Shown piece after piece: positions 44,691 through 53,528 of a DNA stretch of 64,000 nucleotides. A model generated the notes under the pieces. It worked only from the letters and a program-made list of their open reading frames with translations. It ran no database searches and was not told where the DNA came from. This stretch comes from Hymenobacter taeanensis (GTDB taxonomy: Bacteria > Bacteroidota > Bacteroidia > Cytophagales > Hymenobacteraceae). The stretch is from NCBI RefSeq assembly GCF_013137895.1, contig NZ_CP053538.1:1859501-1923500 (forward strand), given 5' to 3'. The position numbers were made by a program, and so were the translations under genes. The first letter of the stretch is position 1; each line of letters opens with the position of its first letter.

Positions 44691-45551
44691 ATGCCAACGG
44701 TTCGCCAGCTTACTACTGCTTTATCAGAAGCCCTACAAACCATTTACTCCCTCTCCGAAGCTGATTCGGTAGCTGGACTGGTGCTAGAGCATTTGCTAGG
44801 CCTCTCGCCGCTGCAGCGCCGCATGCAAGCCCAGGAGCCCGTAGCAGAGCCGGTAGCCCAGAAGCTAGCCGCCATTCAGGCCCGGCTGCTAACGCATGAG
44901 CCTTTACAGTACGTGCTGGGTACAGCGCACTTCGCCGGCTTAGAGCTGGAAGTATCTCCGGCCACGCTTATTCCGCGCCCCGAAACGGAGGAACTGGTAG
45001 CACTGATAACCCGGGAGCAGCAAGGCCGCCGCAGTTTGCATATTCTGGATGTTGGCACGGGCTCAGGGTGCATTCCGGTAGCGCTAGGCCTGTCACTGCC
45101 TGGTTGCACCCTCACGGCCGTAGATATTTCTTCCCAGGCCTTAGCCGTGGCGCAGCGCAACGCTGCCCGGTACGCCGTCTCTGTCGATTTTCAGGAAGTT
45201 GATATTCTGACCGCTGAGCCCCAACTCCTGGGGCAGTTAGACGTGATAGTGAGCAACCCGCCTTATGTACTGGAAGAAGAGCGCGACCTTATGCGCCCTA
45301 ACGTACTGGCCTACGAGCCCACCACGGCCCTGTTCGTGCCCAACCACGACCCCCTGCTGTTTTATCGCCGAATTGCGGAGCTCGGGCAGCAGTTTCTGCG
45401 CTCGGGCGGTTGCTTGTATTTCGAGATAAATGAGCGGTACGCCCATGCTACCAGTTCTATGCTTCAGGAGCTAGGGTATCAGCAGTGTGAAGTGCAGACT
45501 GATATTTTTGACAAGGATCGAATGGCCCGTGCGACCTGGTTAGGGACTTGA
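44691..45551 (+). CDS. prmC: Release-factor glutamine methyltransferase
   Basis: 286 residues. N-terminal helical release-factor-binding domain, then IPRPETEELV, ILDVGTGSGCIPVAL (SAM motif I), and VSNPPYV, the NPPY motif that binds the target Gln. It methylates the GGQ glutamine of RF1/RF2. Divergent from ribD; the start is fixed by the abutting promoter box. Confidence 0.94.
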   Translation: MPTVRQLTTALSEALQTIYSLSEADSVAGLVLEHLLGLSPLQRRMQAQEPVAEPVAQKLAAIQARLLTHEPLQYVLGTAHFAGLELEVSPATLIPRPETEELVALITREQQGRRSLHILDVGTGSGCIPVALGLSLPGCTLTAVDISSQALAVAQRNAARYAVSVDFQEVDILTAEPQLLGQLDVIVSNPPYVLEEERDLMRPNVLAYEPTTALFVPNHDPLLFYRRIAELGQQFLRSGGCLYFEINERYAHATSSMLQELGYQQCEVQTDIFDKDRMARATWLGT

Positions 45552-45709
45552 ACAGAAATAAGTTGCCCTACCACGGCAAGCCTAAGCAGGCTGTTTTGAG
45601 GCTGGGTTCGGCTATCTACCCCTAGGGTGAGATACCTATGCATCGTGTTGTAGCAGAACCTTAACTCGCATCCGTTCAAACTTCTACCCTATTGAACTGA
45701 CAAAACCCT

Positions 45710-45717
45710 TACCTTTG
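45710..45717 (+). promoter_or_regulatory. -7 promoter box for the nucleotide-sugar cluster
   Basis: TACCTTTG, 35 bases before the first gene of the cluster. A TTG lies at 45692-45694, with a spacing of 15, shorter than usual. Confidence 0.5.
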
Positions 45718-45751
45718 CCGGCTGAATTCTATTCTCCAATCACCCCTCGGT

Positions 45752-46345
45752 ATGGCGGAGCCCTTGGCTTACTATGCGCACTCAACTGCCATCCTGGATG
45801 AGGGATGCCGCATTGGTGATGGCTGCCGTATCTGGCACTTCTCGCACGTGAGTGCAGGGGCCGAACTCGGTCCTGATTGTTCCCTGGGTCAGAACGTATT
45901 CGTAGCCGATGGCGTACGGTTGGGCCGAAATGTGAAGGTACAGAACAACGTTAGCCTCTATACTGGCGTAGAGTGCGCCGATGATGTCTTTATCGGTCCT
46001 TCTGTGGTCTTCACTAATGTGCTAAATCCGCGCTCCGCCGTGCCCCGCCGCCATGAGTATCGTCCAACGTTGGTAGAACGTGGCACAAGTATTGGGGCTA
46101 ACAGTACTATCGTGTGTGGCGTCCGTCTCGGCGAGTATGCTTTCGTGGGTGCAGGGTCGGTAGTTACTACTGATGTAGCTTCTTATTCCCTAGTGTATGG
46201 CAATCCCGCCCGTCCTCATGGCTGGATGAGTACGCACGGCCACCGGCTGGATTTTAATAGCACTGGCTTGGCTACTTGTCCTGAAAGTGGCCAAAAATAT
46301 CGCCTGTCTAAAAACCAGGTTTTTCCTATCAACTCTGAAGTATAA
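45752..46345 (+). CDS. WbpD/WlbB-like N-acetyltransferase (left-handed beta helix)
   Basis: 197 residues. Hexapeptide repeats through about 20-145 ([54 protein letters not shown]) with the CoA-binding loop [12 protein letters not shown]. It closely resembles UDP-2-acetamido-3-amino-2,3-dideoxy-glucuronate N-acetyltransferase (WlbB, WbpD). The zinc-ribbon-like C-terminus (CPESGQKY) is usual too. The dehydrogenase and aminotransferase that make its substrate (WbpB, WbpE) are not in the window. Confidence 0.85.
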   Translation: MAEPLAYYAHSTAILDEGCRIGDGCRIWHFSHVSAGAELGPDCSLGQNVFVADGVRLGRNVKVQNNVSLYTGVECADDVFIGPSVVFTNVLNPRSAVPRRHEYRPTLVERGTSIGANSTIVCGVRLGEYAFVGAGSVVTTDVASYSLVYGNPARPHGWMSTHGHRLDFNSTGLATCPESGQKYRLSKNQVFPINSEV

Positions 46346-46397
46346 GCTGTCAGCTTTTCTCCGTCTTTAACTAACTCAAGTTTCTAAGTCCCTACCC

Positions 46398-47696
46398 GTG
46401 TACGAGCAACTCCTCCAGAAACAAACCAACCTGGCCGTTATTGGCCTCGGCTACGTAGGCCTACCCATCGCCCTCGAATTTGCCCGTAAGATTAAAGTGA
46501 TTGGCTTTGATATCAATGCGAAACGGGTGGAGATGATGCGTAACAACATCGACCCTAGCGGCGAACTGGATGCCAAGGATTTTGAGGGCTGTGACATTGA
46601 GTTTACCGATTCCCTGGACGTACTGCGCGAAGCTACTTTCTACGTGGTAGCAGTGCCTACACCCATCGATGAACATGCTATGCCCGACCTGAAGCCCTTA
46701 CTAGGCGCTTCCTCTTCGGTAGGCAAAGTTTTGAAAAAGGGTGACTATGTGGTGTTTGAAAGCACCGTCTACCCCGGCTGCACCGAGGAAGACTGCATTC
46801 CGGTGATGGAAAAACATTCAGGCTTAAGCTTCGCCAACGGCGACTTCAAAGTAGGCTATTCTCCTGAACGAATTAATCCTGGCGACAAAGAGCACACGCT
46901 TTCCAGCATTGTGAAGGTAGTAGCGGGCTGCGATGCTGAGTCACTGGAAGAAATTGCTAAAACCTACGAGCTGGTAGTGAAAGCGGGTGTACACCGCGCC
47001 AGTAGCATTAAGGTGGCTGAGGCAGCTAAGATCATTGAGAACACCCAGCGCGATGTAAATATTGCCCTGATGAACGAGCTCTCTATGATCTTCGACCGCA
47101 TGAGCATTAATACCTATGAAGTGCTGGAAGCCGCCGGAACGAAGTGGAATTTCCTGAAGTTCTCGCCCGGTCTGGTAGGCGGCCACTGCATTGGCGTTGA
47201 TCCTTACTACCTCACCTACAAGGCTAAAGAGCTGGGCTACGATGCTAAAGTGATTCTCTCTGGCCGCACCACCAACGATAACATGGGGGCCTACATTGCC
47301 CGCAAAACGGTGCAGACCATGATCAAGCAAGGCAAGGACGTAGCCAAAGGCCGCGTGTTGGTAATGGGTGCCACCTTCAAAGAAAACGTAGAAGACATCC
47401 GTAACTCCAAGGTGGCTGATGTTATCCAAGAGCTGAAGAACTTTTCCGTAAACGTAGATATCATCGACCCCCACGCCGACTCTGATGAACTGAACCATGA
47501 GTACGGCTTCCGTCTGACTCCACAGGATCAGATTCGCAATGATTACGACGCGGTAATCGTAGCTGTGAGTCATCAGCCATACATGAAGTTGGATGAAGCT
47601 TACTTTAAGTCTATTACCAACCAGCCAGCTGTAGTAGTGGACATAAAAGGCCTCTTCCGCAATAAGATTCAAGAATTGGCTTACTGGAGCCTGTAA
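46398..47696 (+). CDS. UDP-N-acetyl-hexosamine 6-dehydrogenase (WbpA/TviB type)
   Basis: 432 residues from a GTG at 46398. N-terminal NAD site AVIGLGYVGLPIALEFA (13-29), central domain, C-terminal domain with the catalytic Cys in GGHCIGVDPYYL (about 260). AGVHRASSIKVAEAAKIIEN and the VLVMGATFKENVEDIRNSKV segment fit the UDP-GlcNAc/GalNAc rather than UDP-Glc group. It oxidises C6 to the uronate used in the Vi antigen and related glycans. Spaced 52 bases after the acetyltransferase gene. Confidence 0.9.
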   Translation: MYEQLLQKQTNLAVIGLGYVGLPIALEFARKIKVIGFDINAKRVEMMRNNIDPSGELDAKDFEGCDIEFTDSLDVLREATFYVVAVPTPIDEHAMPDLKPLLGASSSVGKVLKKGDYVVFESTVYPGCTEEDCIPVMEKHSGLSFANGDFKVGYSPERINPGDKEHTLSSIVKVVAGCDAESLEEIAKTYELVVKAGVHRASSIKVAEAAKIIENTQRDVNIALMNELSMIFDRMSINTYEVLEAAGTKWNFLKFSPGLVGGHCIGVDPYYLTYKAKELGYDAKVILSGRTTNDNMGAYIARKTVQTMIKQGKDVAKGRVLVMGATFKENVEDIRNSKVADVIQELKNFSVNVDIIDPHADSDELNHEYGFRLTPQDQIRNDYDAVIVAVSHQPYMKLDEAYFKSITNQPAVVVDIKGLFRNKIQELAYWSL

Positions 47697-47784
47697 AAGT
47701 GAGCACTGAGCTGCAGAGAGGAGATACTGCTGCTATACTTTATAAGCTCATTAAATTAATTCTTGGCTGTTTCACCGACTGAAA

Positions 47785-48816
47785 ATGGAGCGCACCAAAA
47801 TATTAGTAACAGGAGGCGCGGGCTATATTGGCTCGCACGCAGTAGTAGAGCTCTATAATGCTGGTTTTCTGCCGGTTATTGTAGATAACTTCAGCAACTC
47901 GCGCGAGCAGGTACTAGATGGCCTAGAGCATATTCTGGGTGTGCGCGTGCCGGTGCACAACGTTGACTGCAATGATGAAGAAGCTCTGCGTGCTGTATTT
48001 GCCGAGGAAGGCAACCTGCGCGGAGTAATTCATTTCGCTGCTTATAAGGCGGTAGGAGAGTCGGTGGCGAAACCCCTGGAGTACTACCGCAACAACGTAG
48101 GCTCACTGCTGGCTCTGCTTTCGGTAATGCGGGAGTTTGGCGTGAATGCGCTGGTATTTTCGTCTTCCTGCACGGTATATGGCATTCCAGACCAACTACC
48201 CGTAACCGAGCAGACGCCCACTAAAAAGGCCAATTCACCTTACGGCGCTACCAAGCAAATGTGTGAAGACATTCTGCGCGATATTGCCGCCGTGCCTGAG
48301 CAGCCCCTGAGAACCATTCTGCTACGTTACTTTAACCCAATTGGGGCGCACCCGTCGGCTGAAATTGGCGAGCTGCCACTAGGGGTTCCTCAAAACCTGG
48401 TGCCATTTGTAACGCAAACGGCCGCTGGCATCCGGGAGCAACTCACTATCTACGGCGATACTTACGACACCCCCGATGGTACCAATATCCGCGACTACGT
48501 GCACGTGGTGGACTTGGCCAAGGCGCACATTGTAGCCGTACAGCGCCTGCTGAACGGCCAAGGTGAAACCGTTGAAACTTTTAACGTGGGTACCGGTAAC
48601 GGCAACTCAGTGCTGGAAGTAGTACAGGCGTTTGAGCGGGCTACTGGCCAGAAGCTGAACTACAAAATAGGCGCGCCTCGTCCCGGTGATGTGCCCGCCA
48701 TTTACGCCGATGTAACAAAAGCTACGGCTGAGTTAGGGTTTACCACTACCTCTACTCTGGAAGAAGCACTAGCCAGTGCCTGGCATTGGCAGCAGGCTCT
48801 TGATCAAAAAAAATAA
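47785..48816 (+). CDS. galE: UDP-glucose 4-epimerase
   Basis: 343 residues. NAD site VTGGAGYIGSHAVVEL, substrate and catalytic set SSSCTVYG and PYGATKQMCEDIL (Tyr-x3-Lys), and RYFNPIGAHPS, all typical of GalE. Interconverts UDP-glucose and UDP-galactose. Third gene of the cluster. Confidence 0.93.
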   Translation: MERTKILVTGGAGYIGSHAVVELYNAGFLPVIVDNFSNSREQVLDGLEHILGVRVPVHNVDCNDEEALRAVFAEEGNLRGVIHFAAYKAVGESVAKPLEYYRNNVGSLLALLSVMREFGVNALVFSSSCTVYGIPDQLPVTEQTPTKKANSPYGATKQMCEDILRDIAAVPEQPLRTILLRYFNPIGAHPSAEIGELPLGVPQNLVPFVTQTAAGIREQLTIYGDTYDTPDGTNIRDYVHVVDLAKAHIVAVQRLLNGQGETVETFNVGTGNGNSVLEVVQAFERATGQKLNYKIGAPRPGDVPAIYADVTKATAELGFTTTSTLEEALASAWHWQQALDQKK

Positions 48817-48935
48817 TCAGATGGTATGGCTAGGCCTGACTGGAGTAGCTAGGCCTGCCTACTCAAAAACAGCGTACTTTCCCTTACGTCAGCCTACGCC
48901 TGGCACATAACGGGCCTTACGTATTCACTACATCT

Positions 48936-49991
48936 ATGAAAATCATCATCACCGGCGGAGCCGGCTTCATTGGGTCGCACGTGGTGCGCTTGTTCGTGAC
49001 GAAGTATCCAGAGTATCAGATTCTGAATCTGGATGCCCTGACGTACGCCGGCAACCTCGAAAACCTGCGCGATATTGAGTCGGCACCTAACTACCGTTTG
49101 GTGAAAGGCGACATTACGGACCAAGCCTTCGTAGATCAGCTGTTTGCAACTGAAGAGCCCGATGCGGTAATTCACCTGGCGGCTGAGTCGCACGTTGACC
49201 GTAGCATCACCGATCCGCTGGCATTTGTAAAGACCAACGTACTAGGCACGGTACACTTGCTTAACGCAGCCAAGAACCTCTGGAAGCCGCTGGGCTATGA
49301 AGGCAAAACCTTCTACCATGTAAGCACTGATGAAGTGTACGGCTCCCTGGATTTCGGTCCCGAGATGTTCACCGAAGAAACCAGTTACGACCCTCGTTCT
49401 CCTTACTCAGCTTCCAAGGCTTCTTCTGACCACTTCGTGCGGGCCTGGCACCACACTTACGGCCTACCCGTGAAGTTGAGCAACTGCTCCAATAACTACG
49501 GTCCTAACCACTTCCCCGAGAAACTGATTCCGCTGGCTATCCACCGCATTCAGCACGGGCAACCCGTACCGGTATACGGTAAGGGCGAAAATGTACGCGA
49601 CTGGCTGTTCGTGAAAGACCATGCCACCGCCATCGACGCCGTGTTCCACAAGGGCAAGCTGGGCGATACGTACAACATCGGTGGCGTGAATGAGTGGGCC
49701 AACCTGGAGCTCATTCATCTGCTCTGCGATACCCTGGACGAGAAAACCGGCAAAGAAAAAGGCACTTCGCGCAAGCTCATCACCTTCGTAACCGACCGCG
49801 CTGGCCATGATTTGCGCTATGCTATTGATAGCAGCAAAATCATGAACGAGCTGGGCTGGAAACCATCCGTTACGTTTGAGCAAGGCCTATCACAAACGGT
49901 AGACTGGTACCTGGAGAACACGGAGTGGCTTGAGCACGTGACTAGTGGTGCTTATCAGCAGTACTACCAGCAGCAATACGCTACGCGCTAG
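48936..49991 (+). CDS. rfbB: dTDP-glucose 4,6-dehydratase
   Basis: 351 residues. ITGGAGFIGSHVVRLF, LDALTYAGNLENL, HLAAESHVDRSI, STDEVYG and YSASKASSDHFV (Tyr-x3-Lys) define RfbB/RmlB. Makes dTDP-4-keto-6-deoxyglucose from the product of RfbA, encoded two genes on. RfbC and RfbD for dTDP-rhamnose are not in the window. An 18-bp hairpin follows its stop. Confidence 0.94.
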   Translation: MKIIITGGAGFIGSHVVRLFVTKYPEYQILNLDALTYAGNLENLRDIESAPNYRLVKGDITDQAFVDQLFATEEPDAVIHLAAESHVDRSITDPLAFVKTNVLGTVHLLNAAKNLWKPLGYEGKTFYHVSTDEVYGSLDFGPEMFTEETSYDPRSPYSASKASSDHFVRAWHHTYGLPVKLSNCSNNYGPNHFPEKLIPLAIHRIQHGQPVPVYGKGENVRDWLFVKDHATAIDAVFHKGKLGDTYNIGGVNEWANLELIHLLCDTLDEKTGKEKGTSRKLITFVTDRAGHDLRYAIDSSKIMNELGWKPSVTFEQGLSQTVDWYLENTEWLEHVTSGAYQQYYQQQYATR

Positions 49992-50005
49992 TGCGCTTCA
50001 ATGAG

Positions 50006-50049
50006 CAATGAGCAGTGGCCTACGCTGTTCGGTAGGCCACTGCTCATTG
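50006..50049 (+). terminator. Hairpin between rfbB and the next epimerase gene
   Basis: 18-bp perfect stem (50006-50023 with 50032-50049), 8-base loop, followed by TTTATTC. Each arm carries the abundant TGGCCTA/TAGGCCA heptamer. It probably terminates part of the transcripts within the cluster. Confidence 0.7.
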
Positions 50050-50077
50050 TTTATTCATCACTGTTAATCAACACAAC

Positions 50078-51085
50078 GTGTACAATACGCCTTTTCACAA
50101 CCAGCCCATTGATAATCTGGCTTTCCTGGTAACAGGTGGAGCTGGCTTCATTGGCTCTAACCTGGTTGAATACCTGCTTAAGTACGGAGCCAAAGAAGTG
50201 CGAGTGCTAGACAACTACTCAAACGGCTTCCGCAAAAACGTTGCGCTGTTTGAAGGCAACCCAGCCTTGCGAGTAATTGAGGGGGATATCCGCGACCGGC
50301 AAACCTGCATTGATGCTTGCCAGGGTATTGATGTAGTGCTGCACCAGGCGGCGCTGGGCTCCGTGCCGCGCTCCATCAACGACCCCATCACGAGCAACGA
50401 CGTAAACGTGGGAGGTTTCGTGAACATGCTGGTAGGCGCTAAAGAGGCAGGCGTGAAGCGCTTTGTATATGCCGCGTCCTCCTCAACGTATGGCGACCAT
50501 AAGGCCCTGCCAAAGGTTGAAGACCGTATTGGCAAGCCGCTGTCGCCTTATGCCGTGACCAAATATGCCAATGAGCTCTATGCCGACGTATTCGGTAAGA
50601 CGTATGGTATGGAAATTATCGGCCTGCGCTACTTCAACATCTTTGGTCCCCGCCAAGACCCGAATGGGGCTTATGCCGCCGTTATTCCGCTCTTTATTGA
50701 TGCTGTACTGGAGGGCAAGTCGCCGCGCATGAACGGTGATGGTGGCCAGACCCGGGACTTTACCTTCGTGGAAAACTGCGTGCAGGCTAACATTAAGGCG
50801 GCACTCGTGCAGAACCCAGAGGCCGTGAACCAAGTGTACAACATTGCGGTAGCCGACCGGACCTCGCTCAACGACCTGTTCAATATCCTGAAGGAAGAAG
50901 CCGGATCAGATATCAACCCTGAGTACGGCCCTGACCGCCCCGGTGATATCCGCGACTCGCTGGCTGATATCAGCAAGGCGCAAAACCTACTGGGCTACAA
51001 CCCTCAGATCCGCATCCGGGAGGGCTTGCAGAAAACCCTCGCTTGGTTTAAGACGCATCAGGAGTTTATTGCCGAGCGAAATTAG
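50078..51085 (+). CDS. UDP-N-acetylglucosamine 4-epimerase (WbpP/TviC type)
   Basis: 335 residues from a GTG at 50078. VTGGAGFIGSNLVEYLLKYG, LHQAALGSVPRSINDP, ASSSTYGD and PYAVTKYANELYA (Tyr-x3-Lys), then FNIFGPRQDPNGAYAAVIP. SVPRSI and the GPRQDP loop are shared by WbpP and TviC, which prefer N-acetylated sugars. Together with the dehydrogenase at 46398 it could supply UDP-GalNAcA, as in the Vi-antigen pathway. Confidence 0.88.
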   Translation: MYNTPFHNQPIDNLAFLVTGGAGFIGSNLVEYLLKYGAKEVRVLDNYSNGFRKNVALFEGNPALRVIEGDIRDRQTCIDACQGIDVVLHQAALGSVPRSINDPITSNDVNVGGFVNMLVGAKEAGVKRFVYAASSSTYGDHKALPKVEDRIGKPLSPYAVTKYANELYADVFGKTYGMEIIGLRYFNIFGPRQDPNGAYAAVIPLFIDAVLEGKSPRMNGDGGQTRDFTFVENCVQANIKAALVQNPEAVNQVYNIAVADRTSLNDLFNILKEEAGSDINPEYGPDRPGDIRDSLADISKAQNLLGYNPQIRIREGLQKTLAWFKTHQEFIAERN

Positions 51086-51142
51086 TCGTAGCTGGTTTCA
51101 AGGCAGCTAGTAGTCAAGATCATACGATAGCAACACCTCAAC

Positions 51143-52015
51143 ATGAAAGGTATTATCCTCGCCGGTGGCTCTGGCACCCGTTTGCACCCGCTTACCCTGG
51201 CTGTTTCCAAGCAACTGATGCCCGTCTATGACAAGCCGATGATTTATTATCCGCTGTCGATTCTGATGATGGCAGGTATTAAGGATATCCTCATCATCAC
51301 GACGCCACATGATCAGGAGCAGTTCAAGAAGCTGCTAGGCGACGGCAAGAACCTGGGGTGTAACTTCCAATACACCATTCAGGAGGTACCCAATGGCCTG
51401 GCTCAGGCCTTTGTGTTGGGCGCAGACTTCATCGGCGACGACAAGGTGGCGCTGGTGCTGGGCGACAACATCTTCCACGGCGAAGGCATGGAAGAGTTGC
51501 TTAAGTCTAATAACAACCCCGATGGCGGCGTGGTGTATGCCTACCACGTGCATGACCCTGAGCGCTACGGCGTAGTGGAATTCGATGAAAACCACAAAGC
51601 GCTCAGCATTGAGGAGAAGCCTAAGCAGCCCAAGAGCAATTACGCAGTCCCTGGCTTGTACTTCTACGACAACGTGGTAATCGAAATTGCCCGCAACCTC
51701 AAGCCCAGCCCCCGTGGCGAGTACGAGATTACAGACGTTAACCAGGAGTACCTGCGTCGGGGTAAGCTGAAAGTAGGTATTTTGGGTCGGGGCACTGCCT
51801 GGCTTGATACCGGCACCTTTGAGAGCCTGATGCAGGCCGGCGAATTTGTGCGCGTATTGGAGCAGCGCCAGGGCCTGAAGGTGGGCTCTATTGAAGAAGT
51901 GGCCTACCGCCAAGGATTCATTGATGCTGACCAGCTGCGCAAGATTGCCGAGCCTCTACGCAAGAGCGGTTACGGCGACTACCTGCTGCGCCTGCCCGAG
52001 CAACTGTTGATGTAA
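51143..52015 (+). CDS. rfbA: Glucose-1-phosphate thymidylyltransferase
   Basis: 290 residues. Nucleotidyltransferase start [47 protein letters not shown] and ISIEEKP-like LSIEEKPK. Makes dTDP-glucose for RfbB. Last gene of the cluster, closed by the 33-bp palindrome. Confidence 0.95.
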   Translation: MKGIILAGGSGTRLHPLTLAVSKQLMPVYDKPMIYYPLSILMMAGIKDILIITTPHDQEQFKKLLGDGKNLGCNFQYTIQEVPNGLAQAFVLGADFIGDDKVALVLGDNIFHGEGMEELLKSNNNPDGGVVYAYHVHDPERYGVVEFDENHKALSIEEKPKQPKSNYAVPGLYFYDNVVIEIARNLKPSPRGEYEITDVNQEYLRRGKLKVGILGRGTAWLDTGTFESLMQAGEFVRVLEQRQGLKVGSIEEVAYRQGFIDADQLRKIAEPLRKSGYGDYLLRLPEQLLM

Positions 52016-52041
52016 AGCCTGTTTCAGGCGAGCATTAACCT

Positions 52042-52108
52042 CCAGAAGCCGCCTTACTGGCCTAGCACAGAAATTATTTCTGTGCTAGGCCAGTAAGGCG
52101 GCTTCTGG
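52042..52108. terminator. Exceptionally long perfect palindrome at convergent ends
   Basis: 33-bp perfect arms (52042-52074 and 52076-52108) around one base. Located between rfbA (+) and chrA (-). It would form a cruciform or a very stable bidirectional terminator. It includes TGGCCTA and its complement. Confidence 0.85.
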
Positions 52109-52120
52109 TTGTACCCAGAG

Positions 52121-53401
52121 TTAAAAAATGACACCGGCCAGTAGTGCGGCACCCACAATAATGTAGGAAGGAACCCGCTCCCAAAGCAGTAGCAAGAAGG
52201 TAGCCACAATAAGGCTTAAGTTAACCGGAGTCTCGGGGAGGGGGTGGTACAGCAGAAAAGTAGCCGCACACACCAAGCCTGCTGATACGGCATTGATACC
52301 CTCTAAGGAAGCCTTAATTACCCGGTAGCGCTTCAACTGGTCCCAGAAGCGAATCAGGAAGAAGATAAGCAAGGTACCTGGCATGAAGATACCGGCTGCC
52401 CCCACCATTGCCCCCAGCAACTGCCCGCTCATACCACTCCCTGTTTGGCGCATGGCTAAAGCCCCAATGTAAGAGGCAAAGGAAAAGTTAGGCCCCGGCA
52501 TGGCTTGCACTAGGCCTAGGCCAGATAGGAACTCCTTATTGGTCAAATAATGCTTGAATTCTACAAACTCAGTATAGAAGAGTGGCGCCAGTACCTGCCC
52601 ACCCCCAAATACGAGGCTGCCGTTGCGGTAGAAATTCTCAAAAAGTCTGACTGGCAAAAGCTTGGTGTAGGAGCCCAGCAAAGCCGCACTGACAAACACC
52701 CCCAGCCACAGCAGGAAGTTCGACCACTCAATCTGAAGCGGAATAGTTTGCTCCCGCGGCATTTTACGGTAGCGAAAGGTGGTGAGGCTCCCGCCCGCCA
52801 GCAACAGAATAGGCATGAGCCATGGCAGCTGAAAGCGGTATACCAGCAGTGCCGATACCACCATAATGCCCACGGAGGTTTTGGTATGAATAACCTTCTC
52901 GGAGATTTTATAGGCTGAGTAGGCCACAAAGCCAATGGCCACGGGCTGCACAAACTGCACGAGCCGGGCCACCAGGTCCTTGTCAAGATAGCTGATGGTC
53001 AGGCCCGCGGCAGTCATAAAGCTCACCGCCGGAAGCATCCAGACCAGCAGCGTGAGGTAGGCCAGGTTGGGCCCGCCCAGCCGGAAACCAATGGCCGTGA
53101 TGGTTTGCGTGGAAGTGGGCCCCGGCAAAATCTGACACAGAGCCGTAAGCTCCAGCAGGTCGGGGGCGGTGAGGTAACGGCGTTTATCTACCAGCAGGCG
53201 CAGCATCATGGCCATGTGGGCTTGGGGCCCACCAAAGGCAGTGAGGCCTAGCGCGGCCACATCCTTCAGAAAAATCAGGTTACGCCCGCGCTTCACCCGC
53301 TCCGGTGGATGGAGCGGGGGTGAAGCAGAGACGGGAGAAGGGGTTTGGGGTAACAAGGCAACGCAGCGTAGATGCTTGACAAAGAAGCAGAAACCAGCCA
53401 A
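52121..53401 (-). CDS. chrA: Chromate transporter ChrA
   Basis: Up to 426 residues from a TTG at 53401, but that codon lies in the T run of a minus-strand terminator. A TTG at 53356 or a GTG at 53296 is more likely, so the true length is about 391-411. Two homologous halves, each a CHR domain: GLTAFGGPQAHMAMM (near 50-65) with LCQILPGPTSTQTITAIGF, and VFGGGQVLAPLFYTEF with LGLVQAMPGPNFSFASYIGA. Exports chromate or a related anion at the inner membrane. No chrB regulator nearby. Confidence 0.9.
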   Translation of the reverse strand: MAGFCFFVKHLRCVALLPQTPSPVSASPPLHPPERVKRGRNLIFLKDVAALGLTAFGGPQAHMAMMLRLLVDKRRYLTAPDLLELTALCQILPGPTSTQTITAIGFRLGGPNLAYLTLLVWMLPAVSFMTAAGLTISYLDKDLVARLVQFVQPVAIGFVAYSAYKISEKVIHTKTSVGIMVVSALLVYRFQLPWLMPILLLAGGSLTTFRYRKMPREQTIPLQIEWSNFLLWLGVFVSAALLGSYTKLLPVRLFENFYRNGSLVFGGGQVLAPLFYTEFVEFKHYLTNKEFLSGLGLVQAMPGPNFSFASYIGALAMRQTGSGMSGQLLGAMVGAAGIFMPGTLLIFFLIRFWDQLKRYRVIKASLEGINAVSAGLVCAATFLLYHPLPETPVNLSLIVATFLLLLWERVPSYIIVGAALLAGVIF

Positions 53402-53409
53402 AAAAACAA

Positions 53410-53442
53410 CCGGCCCCGACTGCGCGGTGCAGCCGGGGCCGG
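53410..53442 (-). terminator. Terminator of the oxygenase gene
   Basis: 14-bp stem with one mismatch (53410-53423 with 53429-53442). On the minus strand it is followed by TTGTTTTTTTGG. It ends the 2OG oxygenase transcript and lies just ahead of chrA. Confidence 0.8.
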
Positions 53443-53528
53443 CATGAAAACAAGGGAACGGGCAGGTGCGCGAGTGGGAATACGTAAGGTTCCGATGAGT
53501 TCAAGCGCGGGCACCTACGGCCAGGGGA

